From Chinchilla lanigera (lineage: Eukaryota; Chordata; Mammalia; Rodentia; Chinchillidae): a stretch of DNA of 64,000 nucleotides. This document shows positions 43,166 to 55,448 of this stretch, piece by piece. The notes below the pieces were generated by a model. The model was given only the letters and a program-made list of their open reading frames with translations. It did no database searches and was not told the DNA's origin. Every line of letters starts with the position of its first letter. Within the stretch, counting starts at the first letter, position 1. The DNA is taken from assembly GCF_000276665.1 (NCBI RefSeq), contig NW_004955477.1, positions 6,039,442 through 6,103,441 of the forward strand. The letters are read 5' to 3'. The translations under genes and the position numbers were made by a program.

Positions 43166-44275
43166 AAGAAAGCTATGGGCAGAACTACCATATGATCCAG
43201 CAGTCCCATTATTGGGTATTGTAATGGTTAATCTTGAGTGAGAACTTGATTTGTTTGAGAAATGCCTAGGAGATGAGTACAGCACAGTTCTGTGGTGTGT
43301 CTGGGCAGCTCCTGATGGCATGACCTTGGATGTTATATCTGTTCTCTGGCCCCTTGATCTCTGGCTCTTCCTTTATTCTCTACTTCTGGTTGCCACAAAT
43401 GAACATTTTTCCTCAGCTATGATGTTTCTGCCATGTTGTTTCTGTCCTGGGTCCAGCTGGCTATGGACTAGAACTTCTGAAACCAGGAGTCAAAATAAAC
43501 CTTTTCACCTTTAAGTTGTGTTTGTCATGTTTTTTTTTGTGCCAGTAACAGAAAGTTGTCTATTATAGGTATATAAAAAACGAATTGAGATCAGTATTTG
43601 GAAGAGACATCTGCATTCCTATGTTTATTGCAACACTATCCGCAATAGCCAAGATTAGAGAATCAGCTTAGTTGTCCATCAGTGGATGAATGGGTAAAGA
43701 AAATGTGGTGTATATATACACAGTGGACTATTATTCAGCCATAAAAACAATGAAATTCTGTCATTTGCAGTAGGATGGACAAAACTAGAGGAGATTATGT
43801 TAAATGAAATGGACAGAAATACACTCATATAGGTTCTCAATCTTATGTGAAAAATAAAAAAATTGTTTTCAAAACCTGGAGACTAGACTAGTCAATGACA
43901 AAGCCTGGAAAGGTAGTAGGGGAGGGAGAGATGCAGAGAGCATTGTTATTGTGTACCAGGAGAAATAACTTCTAATGTTATACAGCACAGTAGGTAACTA
44001 TAGTTGAGAAAAATTAATTGAATATTTCAAAATAGCTCTAGCAGATAGGCTTTTGAATGTCCCTAACACAATGAAATGATTAATGTCCAAGGTGATAGAC
44101 CTGTCGATTACCCTGATTTCATCATTAAAAATTTTATATATATATATATTAAATTGCATACATTGTATAATATTGGATATATATTGTATTATGTATACAT
44201 GTTTAAATGTCAAACTGTACCCATAAATATATAAAATTATTATGCATCAATTAAAATATAGTTAATAAAAAGAAA
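43166..44275 (+). mobile_element. Old L1 3' end, split by an LTR-like insertion
   Basis: The first piece (43166-43219) reads 'GGGCAGAACTACCATATGAT' 'CCAGCAGTCCCATTATTGGG'. L1 resumes at about 43569 with ACATCTGCATTCCTATGTTT, ATTGCAACACTATCCGCAAT and 'GGTAAAGAAAATGTGGTGTA'. The 3' UTR (ATTTCAAAATAGCTCTAGCA, 'GATTACCCTGATTTCATCAT') ends near 44275 at an A-rich stretch. It is an L1MA-like element of moderate age. Confidence 0.8.
43220..43568 (+). mobile_element. Rodent LTR-like repeat inserted in L1
   Basis: GTTAATCTTGAGTGAGAACT, TTGAGAAATGCCTAGGAGAT, GTGGTGTGTCTGGGC, TCTGCCATGTTGTTTCTGTC, GGACTAGAACTTCTGAAACC, AAAATAAACCTTTTCACC and, at the end, CAGTAACAGAAAGTTGTCTA. I recognise a common rodent interspersed repeat with a built-in AATAAA signal, but the family name is uncertain. 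The 43251-43514 open frame belongs to it. Confidence 0.7.
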
Positions 44276-44995
44276 GATTTTGATGGATGGTATAGTAGAC
44301 TCATTCTGGAAACCAGATGAAAAAAATCTTGTCTACTTGAATAATAGAGGTCACACCTACACTTTCCAAAGCTTTTGGATTTTCTAGTGTATTTTTGGAT
44401 TTACTTTGTCCCCGGTAACTGTCTTGAGTTCTTATATTCTTAGGTCAACTCTGCAAGTTTAGGTCAGAGAATGTCTTATTTAATGCCCAGGAATATCTGC
44501 ACAAGAAGCAGGTAAGTCTTCTGATCTGAGAGCTGCAATTAGAGTATGGAGGGCTCTTCATGAAGATTTTGTGGCTTGGTCATCATTCTGCCAAGTACTT
44601 TCTTCTCATTCAATTTAAACCAAAGGCACTAGCCTGGAGAGTTTATACCCACAGAGAAAAGAACTGAGAAGGAACTGGGTAATGGTGACTCAGGCTGGGG
44701 CACTATTGGAACTGGGCTTTGAGCCTAACCACTTCAACACAACTCTGGGTTTTGGTCTCTTGGTTTTCCAAAAGACTACGACTCATCCTTAAGGACAAGT
44801 AACGTGGCAGTGGAAGGGATTCTTAATTGCTTAGCCATCCCTACATCCTCCTTTCCTAGGGTAGGGACCATGTCTGGACTTAAGGATGGACAAGTTTCCA
44901 TTGTGTCATGAAATGGACACTTAACTGCCAAGGCAACATTGTCTTCTGGCCTCTAGTTGAGAGATGATGACCATAGAAGAAAATGTGGTTGGCTG
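44276..44995. other. Unique DNA, no gene seen
   Basis: Nothing recognised. Confidence 0.35.

Positions 44996-45038
<43 letters not shown>
44996..45038. repeat. (TTTA)n microsatellite
   Basis: About ten TTTA units, probably grown from the tail of the adjoining repeat. Confidence 0.95.
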
Positions 45039-45040
<2 letters not shown>

Positions 45041-45160
45041 AAGAGGGAAAGGTTTATTTAGCTCACAATTTGTGGAGATTTCAGTCCATACTCAGCCAAG
45101 ACAGAGTGGCATATGATAGAAGCCCACAGTTTATGGTGGTGGAAAACAGCAGAAACACCT
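45041..45160. mobile_element. LTR-like rodent repeat, partial
   Basis: 'AGGTTTATTTAGCTCACAAT', GGAGATTTCAGTCCATACTC and 'CCCACAGTTTATGG' match the repeat at 22790-23167. Truncated. Confidence 0.6.
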
Positions 45161-45276
45161 ATTTATGTTTGAGATAGGGTCTTGCTTTGTAGCACAGACT
45201 GGCCTCCAACTCACCATCCTGCTGCTGCAGCCTCCCAAGTGCTGGCATTACAGGTGTGTGTCACCATGCTTGGTTG
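45161..45276 (-). repeat. B1 SINE, antisense
   Basis: TTTGAGATAGGGTCTTGCTT, CAGCCTCCCAAGTGCTGGCA and TTACAGGTGTGTGTCACCAT, i.e. the reverse of a 7SL-derived monomer. Confidence 0.88.
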
Positions 45277-46204
45277 AGTTGTCTTAGTATAATAAGAACT
45301 AATGTCTCAAGCTCCATGTCCTTAGTTCAGAGATATGGAGGATATTCTAAACTATACATTTCTTTTCCTCTCCTTCTTCCTCCTGAAGTCATCCCTTCTG
45401 AGTCATCAAGAGGGCTCAGGCCACCAGATGTTACTTGTATTTGCAGAACTCTCCTCACCATGCATCAAGCCAACTTTTGGACAATGCCATCTACCTCTGT
45501 GGGCTACCTTCTGAATGTGTCCTTGCGACAATAACTTTGGGGTTCCTGTACCCAACCATCATTCCTCCAAGGAGGTAAGGCTATGTATGTGTGTGTGTGG
45601 GGGGGGTGTTTGGGACCTTGCGCAGGGTAGAGAACTGAGACTTCTGTCTGCTTGGTGATCAGCTTCCTGGACAGCTGTGCTTTCATGATCTGGGCATAAT
45701 TATTTATGAAATGAACCTTGAAGACCTTTCTGGTTTCTTTCCTCTATTAGTATATAGTACTAGATGTGCCTGCAGCCCCTAATTCAGAGGAAATTTTTGC
45801 CTGCCAGTTGTGGTATAAGGTGTGCAAATCCAGCCAGCCATTCAGGGCCTACCCACAATCCATTCGAGGAGCTCATGCCATAAGCATACCTATGTGCTAG
45901 CAAGTGTCAGCCTTCAGAGGGCCCTGCGCATCTGCACTGCAACCACTGCAAGTTTTCTTACTAGTGTATTGTGGGAGTAGTTCTCAGCAGCTAATTGTCA
46001 GTGAGCAGAGTGGCCGTTCTTCCCACAGCTCTCCAAACTAAGGGCACTACCCCCACCTTGACAGACTCAGGGAAAGATAGTAGCACCTAAGTCTGACTTG
46101 TAGAAATGAGCAAGTTGCTTTGTTTGTTCCTCAACCTGCCTGACTATACTATAGTAAGGAAGAGGCAGAGTCTTAATGGACAGCAATAATTTTTACCTTT
46201 TTAA
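45277..46204. other. Unique DNA, no gene seen
   Basis: A short (TG)n stretch lies near 45587-45598. No exon recognised. Confidence 0.35.
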
Positions 46205-46300
46205 AATTTTTTTTATGTTCTGTTTTTTGGTACTGGGAATTGAACTCACAACCTTGTGCTTGCCAGGCAGGTGTTGCACTGCTGAACTATATCCCTGGCT
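46205..46300 (-). repeat. ID SINE, antisense
   Basis: A T-rich tail, GGTACTGGGAATTGAACTCA, then CTGCTGAACTATATCCCTGG. A short duplicate TTTACCTT flanks it (about 46192 and 46302). Confidence 0.88.
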
Positions 46301-48079
46301 CTTTACCTTATTACTAAACAGATTTGACCTTCCCTGGTTGCCTCTTTGAAATAATCCTTGGAACAGCAGGTAGGTGGAAAACTTTATGCTTTGGGGAGCT
46401 GGTCAGCAAGTTGGAAGCAAAGAAAGGGCAAATTACTAAAATACATTATGTTGGCTGGCAGCCTTGGGCCCACTTATGGTGGGGCACAAAAGTAGCCATT
46501 TATGGTGCCCTGGATCACAAGTTTATGGGAAGATGTGGCTCCCAGGGGCTGAGAAATATGCCCTTTTGGATTAATTTTACCTTTTCTGTCACCAGGGGCA
46601 TGGAGTTTTTACTAGGCCAGGTAAAACACCATCTCCCCTTTGATATAATTTCATGTAATTTCTGAACAACTGGAAACCACAAGATCCCACATACCTGACA
46701 CTTTTGATCAAAACATGCACCATAGACAGCAAGCCTGGATTGGGGGTCTAAATGGTCACTGTATCATGTGTGTCCTATCTCAAAGTGTATGTTTGCTGAA
46801 GAAGAGCAAATATTCCCCATGTGGAGTTGGAGCCCAAAACTTCTTGGCAGGAGAAAAACCGCTTAACTTGGAGATCCTGAGTGTGAATGAGGGTGCTTGG
46901 GAGAACTTTGCAGGCTTCTACTCACTACAATGAGGGGAATCAGAAAAAAGAACAAAAATCATGGGCAGAATGAACCAGCAGCTTTACTTTGCAAAAGTTC
47001 TACAATAGGGCTCTAGAATGCTAGCTTCATTCTAGTCCTCCAGATTGGTTTCTTTCCTCTATTAGTGTTGTATTAGTAAATGTGCCTGCAGCCCTTTGTG
47101 TCCATCAGGGAGGTAAATGCATCTGCAGCAATGTATTTGGCAGTGTTGTGTGCATTAACTTAAAGAGTATAAGTGGAAATATGTGAAGCTAGATGTACAG
47201 GAATCTTTAAAACATCTTTGAAATAGTCATACAATTAAAAGCAGCTTAGCCAGAAAGAGACCAAAAAATAAATTGAGAAGACCCACAAATGAGGACAACT
47301 GGGGTGGACGTAGGGGTTCGGGGAGGGCGTGACCTGTGTATCATGTGTTTCTCTCAGTCCTGTGGCAGGCCTGGGGGTGAAGGTGGGGATGAGGTTGTGT
47401 ACACTGAGAGTTGGAATCCCCAAGCTTTTCATCTTCTGGAAGCATAATGTGTGAGGTGAGGCTGCTGAAAGCTAGGGACAGGATGAGGGGGATTCCTCAT
47501 GATGTTTGGCGAGGATGTGGGGTGTTCTCAGCTAAGATGGACCTCATCTGGAGCTCCAGTGTCCTTCATACTTGCCCTGGAACCTACCTCAACCCACTGG
47601 GGCATTAATTCCTACAGTCCTGTAAGGAAATCCCTCTATTTCCTGAGCCTCTGAATGAGATTTCTATTCTATTTCCAAAGAGGAGTTTCCCATGTGAAAT
47701 TAAAAAAAATTTTAAAAATGAAGTAGAAAAAACCACTGGTACAGGTTCCCTCCTACAATTAATGGACTCGCCCAGTGGTTGCATCTTGGAATTTCAGGGA
47801 TTCCTTTAGATTTTCTAAGAAATGGGGGAGCTGCTCCAGAACCTCTCAGGAGACCCCATGCTCATTTTCATCACATGTGGAGATCAACTAGGATGAGAGT
47901 TAAGGATTAAGTGTAAGGATTTAAACTCCAATGGCGACTAAAGGACAATATAGGAAAGTATTTTATTTGACCTGGGTGGGAAGACGAGCTCTGTGTGTAA
48001 GACATGGAAGCAGATGTCCTGAAGACATCATTGGTAAACTATAGTAAATATCAAAGTTGCTCTGTTGCTAACATGCTCA
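46301..48079. other. Unique DNA, no gene seen
   Basis: The 113-aa plus frame 46324-46665 starts next to the ID and has no recognised domain. No splice-linked partner exon is visible. The rest shows no repeats I can name. Confidence 0.35.
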
Positions 48080-48425
48080 CCTCACCTGGCCCTCAGACAA
48101 CGCCCTATCTTCTGCCCCAGGTCTTTTGCAATTGCTGCTCCTGCTGGCACTTGCTTATCACCTCAACTCTGATCCAAATCCCCTAATCAGAGGCAGCTTT
48201 CTCAGCCCCTGATCAAAGAGTGCCTCCCTCCTCTCTTGTCTTCTCCAGAGCACCTGAAGTATGTCACCACATAACCTAGTGTGGACATAGTGTCAAGTTC
48301 CCAGCCTAAAATGTAGGTCCCATGAGACTTAGTGTGGCTTCTTCCCAGGGTCTCTATCATGGTCTCACTATGTACCAGGCTGCGGCTCATAGCACAGCCT
48401 CAGTGAGTGTTTGAGTGATGAGTAC
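48080..48425 (+). mobile_element. LINE-2 3' fragment
   Basis: 'CCAGGTCTTTTGCAATTGCT', AATCAGAGGCAGCTTTCTCA, CTCTTGTCTTCTCCAGAGC, GTAGGTCCCATGAGAC and TCAGTGAGTGTTTGAGTGAT follow the L2 3' end in sense, degraded. Confidence 0.55.
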
Positions 48426-49559
48426 AAATGCTAATCTCTGGAGAAGGGGGTGTTTCTTAAGTTCTTTTCACTTATTTTGCCTCCACAGCTTTTAATTCTT
48501 TTTCAACAATGGACATAAAACAACAAAAGCTACTTTTAAATAAGCTAAAGAATGGGGATAGCCTGAGAGTCGATGAGAAAGTGATATGAGCATTGGGTCT
48601 TTTTAAGTCTTTTGAAGTCTACCTTATTGTGTACTTGGGCTGTAAGAAGTGTCTTGTTCTTTATTCTTAGTGGGACCCTCTCTTGGAAAGTATTGTTGTT
48701 AAAACTTTTTAAAAAATCGCTATGTATTTGAATAATGATCCTTTCTTCCCTTTCACAATCAAAGTCTGGTTGAAGATAGAGATCGCTGAGAAGTAAAGAG
48801 AAGGGAAATACGTTTACCATATTTCTTTTTCTGAGTTATCTAGTTGTCTGTATCATGGCACCCAGGGGTGCATACAGAGCTGGGGGCAGCATTAATGGGA
48901 AATAATGCCGATTAGTGGAAAGATAGTATTCAAGAACGAGCGAGATTTTACTTACCTAGATGTCAGTTAGTTTTGGAGAATTTATGGAATTCTTGGCAGG
49001 ATCTACTACATAATTTGCTGGGCTGTTGTTAAAAATTACGAACTTCAAGATGATGACAGAAAAGGCGTTCTCAAGTGGGAGACCGGTGCGATGGTGGTGG
49101 TCACACTCTCCTAGAGTCCTGGCGGGTGGAAGTTAAGAGTATCAATTCTCCTGCTGATATTGGTGAGGAGAAATGGGGGCTGCGTGTTGCGGCATTCAGA
49201 CTATGCCTGGAAAAGGAACTCCACTGGCATTTGGGTAAATTCTATCCATTGTCCTGACCCGTGCAGCTGAATGCTGTGAGAGAGAGAAATGTCCCTTTCT
49301 GGCAGGTGACAAGATGGAGGCTGTGATGGTCAAGACATGTGTAGCAGCTCCTTGGTTTTTGTGGCCTGCTGTTCCTGCCACACCCACATCATGGAAAGTA
49401 AAGGAGGCGGAACAAGGTGTTGTGTGCACAGAATAATACAAACACCAGAGGGGCAAGAAAGGAAAGGGAGCACAGACAACAGGAAAAGGGTGCAGACCCA
49501 CTGGGATGGTGGTATTCAAGGAAAATCCGAGAAAAAATCTAATCGAAGAAAATGGTTGA
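48426..49559. other. Unique DNA, possible regulatory sequence at 48.84-49.06 kb
   Basis: 48840-49060 is repeat-free, with GCAGCATTAATGGGAAATAA and ATGCCGATTAGTGG motifs that would suit a conserved element. No coding signal on either strand. Confidence 0.3.
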
Positions 49560-49940
49560 GACATGGTTTGGAGTGAACACACCATTTAACCCCTTCAGCA
49601 ATACTAAACGTGTTCTCAATCTTTGAGGAGCTTGGGTGTACTAGTTTTTGGCGTTCCCTCTTCTACCTCCTTCTATGTTTATCTGTTCTCTTTAATTACT
49701 GTGTTCTGGCCTTTTCTGGTTTAATTGCACAGTGCCTGTCATGTGGCAGCATCTCATTAATAGGATGCCTTCTTGGGCTCTTAGCGAAAGATGATCCATG
49801 ACCTATTCTCTGCATGCAGCTCTGTGGAGCTGGCTTCTGTTCCAGATGACTTGCTGAGTTAGCAGTCTTGGCTGGGCTGTTGAACAGTCCTTCCTGTGTT
49901 CCATATGTACGAGGACGCTAATTAATGAGGAGGACCCTCC
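49560..49940. promoter_or_regulatory. Putative conserved noncoding element
   Basis: Repeat-free, with CTCTTTAATTACTG near 49689, TGGTTTAATTGCAC near 49718, CTCATTAATAGGATGC near 49752 and CGCTAATTAATGAGG at 49917-49931. The concentration of ATTA/TAAT cores suggests a homeodomain-responsive element. Inference only. Confidence 0.35.
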
Positions 49941-50264
49941 CCAGGCTCATGCAGGGAGACCATCAAAGTTTCAGTGTTTCTCTCAAATGGACTGGGTCTT
50001 TCCAGGACCTCTGTTTTCCTTTTCTTCTCTTCGTATGCCATATGGGGGGTCAGTTTTTTCTTCTTACCTGTTCCTTAATCTACTCACTTCCCTCGCCTCA
50101 TAGGAGTCAAGGCTCCCACCTGTCCCGAAGTGATCTCCTTACTCCTTAAACACTGAGGTATGTAACAAGGTGTCCACTCCAGTGCTGGATGGAAGGGGAG
50201 CCAGCGCCCGGCTGTGGAGGGTCCTGTGTGGTTTATATTATCACTGCACTACAGGAGAGTATTC
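49941..50264. other. Unique DNA
   Basis: Nothing recognised. Confidence 0.35.
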
Positions 50265-51075
50265 CTTTTTACCCTTAAAAAGAAGTCTGACCACACTAAA
50301 CATCCACTTTGTACCCATTAGGATGGCAACTATTAAAAAAACAAGATAAAAATAACAAGCATTGGTGGAGAAATTGGAACCCTAAATACTGCTGCTGGAG
50401 ATGTAAAATGGTACAGCTGGAGATGTAAAATGGTATAGCTGCAGTGGAAAACACATGGCACCTCAAACATCAAACATAGTAAAAAGTCACAAATGTTAAA
50501 CCATTACCACTTGACTCAGCATTCCACTTATAGGTATATAGAAAGATGTGAAATCAGGGTCTCCAATAGGTAAGGGTTATACTTATGCTCACAGCCCATT
50601 CCTTACAAAATGCAAAAGGTTAAAAAGCAGTCCAACCCATCTAATGATGGATGAAGGAATAAACAAAATGTAGTCTATCTACATAATGCAATCTGATCTA
50701 GCCTTCAAAAGGAGGGAAATTCTGACACATGCTATACTATGAATGAAACTCAACATTACCCTAAGTGAAATAAGCCAGTTACAAAAGGCCAAATACTGTA
50801 TGTATAATTCCACTTAAATGAGATACTAGTGGAGTCAAACGGATGGAGACAGACAGTAGGACAGTGGTCACCAGGGGCTGAGGAAGTAGTAATGGGGAAT
50901 TAGTGTTTAATGGGCGCAGAGTTTCATCTCAGGAAGATGAAAGAGTTCTTGAGATAGATGTTGGTCGTAGCTGCACAGCCCTGTGAATGTACTTAATGCT
51001 ACTGAACTATGCATAAAAAATGGTTAAGATGGTAAACTTTGTATTATGAGCATTTTATCACAATTCCAAAAGGAA
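50265..51075 (+). mobile_element. Old L1M 3' end
   Basis: 'CACTTTGTACCCATTAGGAT', GGCAACTATTAAAAAAACAA, 'ATGATGGATGAAGGAATAAA', 'AAGCCAGTTACAAAAGGCCA' and GACAGTGGTCACCAGGGGCT, ending in ATTTTATCACAATTCCAAAA. An internal 22-bp tandem duplication (50394-50415 and 50416-50437, GCTGGAGATGTAAAATGGTA core) is specific to this copy. Old and 5'-truncated. Confidence 0.8.
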
Positions 51076-51239
51076 ACCTGAATGTCTGGAAGAAATTACA
51101 AGAAATATTTTGATGAATGTGAATTAGAATGAACCTCAAGGGGAGGCTGTTGCTGCCTCCAGATGAAAATTTGTCTCTTCCATCAGTGTTTTCCCGCTGC
51201 CCCTCTGCCATCCTATTGATGAAACCTCCCAGATGGTCT

Positions 51240-51800
51240 GATCATGACTGAGAGTGAACCCAGGGGATCCTGGTGAGGGTCACTAGGCGTCTGGGCTGGT
51301 GGGGACGAAGTGTCTCTGCCCAGGAGGTTCTGCTGGCTGGCGGCCTGGCTCTCGCCCACGGAGGCGCTGCAGCCCATCGTCTGCCTCGCCAGGAGGCAGA
51401 CACTCATGGAGATCCATCTTCATTCTGGCACCCGCTGCAGACTGCCAGCCAGCCTTGCACTTGGTCAGCGCTGGTCAGGAATACAACCTGGTTCCGTTTT
51501 CAATTTTGGAAGCATTGCTGCAAATTAAAAACCAGTCAAATGACGGGAAGGAGTCAGAGCGAACAGCTGCTCTGTCCCCACCATCCTGCCAAAGTCTAAA
51601 TAAGCCTCCAGGAAGTGTCAGGGCAATGAGGGACTCGTTCCCAGCAGGAATGATGCATGGCCCCGGGAACATCATGGCCTGCTGGGTGGGCTCTCGGAGC
51701 TCTGGGGCCCTGTGGGCACAGGCTGACTGGCTTCTATCCATGTGGGATACACAATGGAGACCTGATTGATTGGTCAAGTGTCTGATTAAACCTTCAGGAT
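51240..51800. promoter_or_regulatory. Putative GC-rich conserved noncoding element
   Basis: Locally GC-rich and repeat-free, with overlapping open frames in several phases (51273-51599, 51299-51769, 51310-51528 plus; 51475-51777 minus). The longest is 156 codons, but the multiple competing frames argue against coding. It grades into AT-rich motifs (TCAATTTTGGAAGC, CAAATTAAAAACCAG near 51520). It could be an enhancer or part of an untranslated exon. Confidence 0.3.
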
Positions 51801-54374
51801 TGCAAGAATAAAGACAGATGACAGCCTTGACTATGTCTAATTAGATGGCTAATCTACTTAGCCCTTTTTACAAGGATACATACAGGGACACAGCCCACAT
51901 AACAGATACATTTTGTGGTTGAATGTTGATACATTTTTTTCATTTTCTTGTTGCTTATCTCTGTCTTGTAAGGTCTTCATTTGATTAGCTTCAAGATCCA
52001 CTGGACCCTGGGATATGTGAGTCAAACACTGATCTTAAGTTTCTCTTCTCTTGACCTACTTTTAGGGGGTCAGTTGAAGGACTGGAAGGAGAGCAGAAGG
52101 CCATTTATCTGTGGTTGTCCAGCTCAGCAAATGCCGCAGGACCTGGGCGTCTGTTGTGGCAGAACTCTCAGCCCACCTCAGCTTCAGCTGCAATGGGACC
52201 AGAGCTCCCTTCTCCTGCTTCCTCCTAAAAATTTTGTAAAACCCTCCATTTCCACAGCTGAGGGAGGTCAGGTACGGATCTCTTTTAATGGGGGACCATT
52301 TTAAGACAGACCTTAAACCAGAAGAAAGGAAGTCCACTTCTACTTTTGATGTCAACATTCCTAAAGGCACACGGGTACTGCCTCCCTCTGAGCAAGGCTT
52401 CCTTCCCTGTGGTAGAGCATGGCAGTGGGCATACTGGGGGGCTGGAAGGGTACCAAGGGACAATAGAGGGAGACATGAAGGTATTGGTGTCTGCCACCAC
52501 TGAAATCTAGAGTTTTCATTGTTCCATTTTATTTACCATTAAAATAATATTCAAGGATAATTTAGAAACTACTTTTTCTGTTTTTCAGATGTTTCTTTCA
52601 AGTATTCCCTTCCATTCTTTTTTCACACCTATGCACAAGAGTATGAAAACTTTGTAGAATATGTTTACTATGCTTTCTAATTTACTGTGAAAAAGATCAA
52701 AGATCATGTATGTATCATACAGTATCAGATAGCTGCAAAAATTTCATCCTTTACTAGTTTCCTCTTTGCTATATGCTTCAAGTCATTTCTAGTTTTGAGT
52801 TATTATGAAAACATGGAAAATGTATGTCTATTTCCATTATGAATTGATTCCTGATGCCAAATAGTGGTGACCTATAAAAACATGCTCTCCTGCTACGGTC
52901 GTTGATAACTTAATTTCTTTTTTCCTGTAACCTCATCAGCTTTGGATTTCAGGATTAACATTAGTGTTCTTATTGATGTGTATGTTTGTCATTTTAATGA
53001 GCCCTTCCTTAACTGGTAGCTGACTGAGGCAGTGACCCATAGGTCAAGAATCTTCTCCTGCCTCATCCTTGTCATTCTGTAAATACATTTTTAAATGTTA
53101 GGATGTGGCCCTCTATGCAGTCTTTGGGCAAGCTTTGGTAGGAAGCAGAGACGAGGTTCTTCTCTTGATGGATCATGTCTAAAGGAAGAGCCCAAGGCTA
53201 AAAATGGGAGCACATGAGTAGCACTATAGTCATACACTGTGATGAATTTCACAAGGCCAGAGGAGCTATGAGAGAGAGGCCATATGCACCTAGTCTTGGA
53301 GGAAGAGCGGATTAAGGTGATTCCTGAATGTGAGGAGTTAGCAGCAAAAGGGGAGCGGGGGCTCTTCAGGCAGGAGTCTGGTGTGGGAAAGCTTTTAAGA
53401 AATGGGGTGGGCAAGGGTGAGAAAAGGTTCCAGATTGGGCTGGAGAACCCGACACGGGCAACATCATGACCTTGCAAATTGGATTGAGAGGATGACTGTC
53501 CTTTAAGTGCAGAAGAAAGCACAAGGACATGCTTGTGCACATTCTCCAAGTGGGCACAGGTTTTTAACACTTACCTGTCAAATAATTTCCCTGAGTTCAA
53601 CAGGGAGGTTCCTGGGAGAATCCTAGGAAGAAACCTGACCAGCCTAATCATTCTGGGCTCAGAGTCTGGTCTTCCAGTGGAGATCTGGGGCTTCTATTGC
53701 TAGCCCGAGGTGGGCTTCAAACCCTTTTTACTGACCTATGGAGGAACTTGAAAACAGCCAAATGGTCACACTGATCCCCTGCTTTCGATAGTCTGCAAAA
53801 AGAAACAGTAACTGTCTTTTAAAGTGGAACGGACAGGATTTTGTGTGGTTATTTCCTTGCTTGTAAAAACACAGTGCATTGAAGACCAAAGATACCTAGA
53901 GGAACTTCCTGTAGACTTGAAAACTCCCCTTTTCCAGGGAAGTTTGCTGAATGTGATCACTTATGCCCAAAAGCTTCAACTTTTGTGTTCACGTAAGACC
54001 CAAACTGTACCATGACTAGGAAGGCATCACTGGCTTCTTTTAATACTAGCGATGGCTCTTCTGCCCTTGACCTTTAAAATGACTCACGTTCCAAAGAGTG
54101 GTGTTTAGAGTCTGGTAGAGTTTGGAGAATTTCTGAAAAAGAGCCCGGATTGGCAATAAAAATGTAACAAATGAATTGCTAGTTATTACAATCATTTCCC
54201 TGAGCATTTGGAGGTTACCTGCTGCTGGCCTATGGTGCTTCTGTGAAAAGATATTAGTCATTTAAAATGATAATATTAGATAAATACATTTATACACAAC
54301 CATATTAGGAATTACGGAGACATCTGATTCTAATAAGCATCCGTATTTCACATTATATAGTCTTCAAAACTCAT
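51801..54374. other. Unique DNA, no gene seen
   Basis: Open frames 52062-52463 (minus) and 53091-53570 (minus, 159 aa) have no identifiable domain and overlap plus-strand frames. 52500-53080 is AT-rich and repeat-free. Confidence 0.35.
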
Positions 54375-54965
54375 TTTGAATTTTAATTTGCTATTGAGGT
54401 ATACCATACAACATGAAAGAGTGTTATAAATCATTAATGTGCAGTTTGATGAGTTTTTAACTATGTGTACACCATGATCAAGGTACAGGATCATTTCTAC
54501 CTTCCAGAAGTCTACTTATTCCCCGTTGTTACCCAACACATCCCTCCACAAGGGAGCTTCTCTCCTTAGTTCTTTCATCATCTGTCAGTTTTTCTTGTTC
54601 TTGACTTAAATATAAGTGAAATCATGCAGTATACACTCTTTTGTGCTTAGCTTCTTTCCCTCAACATAGTAATTGAGAGTTGGCCTTGCGTTGTATCAAG
54701 AGCTCTCCTTTTCTCCTTCTCTGTCTTCCTCTCCTTTTTTTTTTTTCTCCTCTTTTGGGACACAGACACTCACTTCCCTTGGACATGCCTAGGGATGGGA
54801 GTGCTGGTCACAGGATGGCTTTGCATTTAGATTTTAAACAACTTTTTAAAAAGGTATTTGTGCTAATTTGTACTCCCACACACAGTCTATTAATAGCACC
54901 AGTTGCTCCATATCCATGCCAACACTTGGCTTTGTCTCACATTTATTTTAGTGCTGGCATGTCAG
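54375..54965 (-). mobile_element. Old antisense L1 3' end
   Basis: The antisense L1 3' end begins 'TTTAATTTGCTATTGAGGTA' at about 54380. It continues with 'ATAAGTGAAATCATGCAGTA', GCTTCTTTCCCTCAACATAG, GGGAGTGCTGGTCACAGGAT and 'TAATTTGTACTCCCACACAC', ending with 'ATGCCAACACTTGGC' near 54930. A T-run interrupts it at 54727-54738. Confidence 0.7.
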
Positions 54966-55332
54966 AAGATGCGTGTGTTTCCAGGGATACTGGGGGAATA
55001 CCATAACAAGTGCTCAGACTATACCAAGTGCCTTCAATTCAGTGGGTCAGAAAAAAGACCAAAGTTCAGGGTGGGGTGAGACTCTAAGATGATGTTGGCA
55101 GAACGCCTGCAACTTATCCGTAGAGTGAGGTCAAGGGACAAGGGGATCTCTGAGGACAGTAGAGCAGGAAGCTTTTAGCACCACTTTGGAAACCTTTGTC
55201 AAATGACCAAATATGTACACAATACATTTGAAACAATTCTGGCCAATCTAGAGGTAATCTTTCAGGGTGCTAGCAGAAGGTATATCATTCAAACTATGTA
55301 ATTGGAGGAGAATTTAATAAAGATGCTATTTA

Positions 55333-55431
55333 TTTGTTTGTTTCTCTGTTTTTTTCACTGGTACCGGGAATCAAACTCATGACCTCATGCTTGCCAGGTA
55401 GGCACTGTGCAGCTGAGCTAAATCCCCAGCC
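55333..55431 (-). repeat. ID SINE, antisense
   Basis: A T-rich tail, GGTACCGGGAATCAAACTCA, then GCTGAGCTAAATCCCCAGCC. Target duplication TAAAGAYGCTATTTA (15 bp, one mismatch) at 55318-55332 and 55434-55448. Confidence 0.95.
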
Positions 55432-55448
55432 TGTAAAGACGCTATTTA

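Noticed and set aside
43251..43514. 87-codon plus-strand frame
   Set aside because: Entirely inside a rodent LTR-like interspersed repeat.
46324..46665. 113-codon frame as a small gene
   Set aside because: Starts at the edge of an ID SINE, shows no domain, and no partner exon or promoter is visible.
51299..51769. 156-codon open frame as a protein-coding gene
   Set aside because: Two other plus-strand phases and a minus-strand frame are also open across the same GC-rich DNA, and no domain is recognisable.
53091..53570. 159-codon minus-strand frame as a gene
   Set aside because: Overlaps a plus-strand frame and another minus frame, with low-information sequence and no family resemblance.
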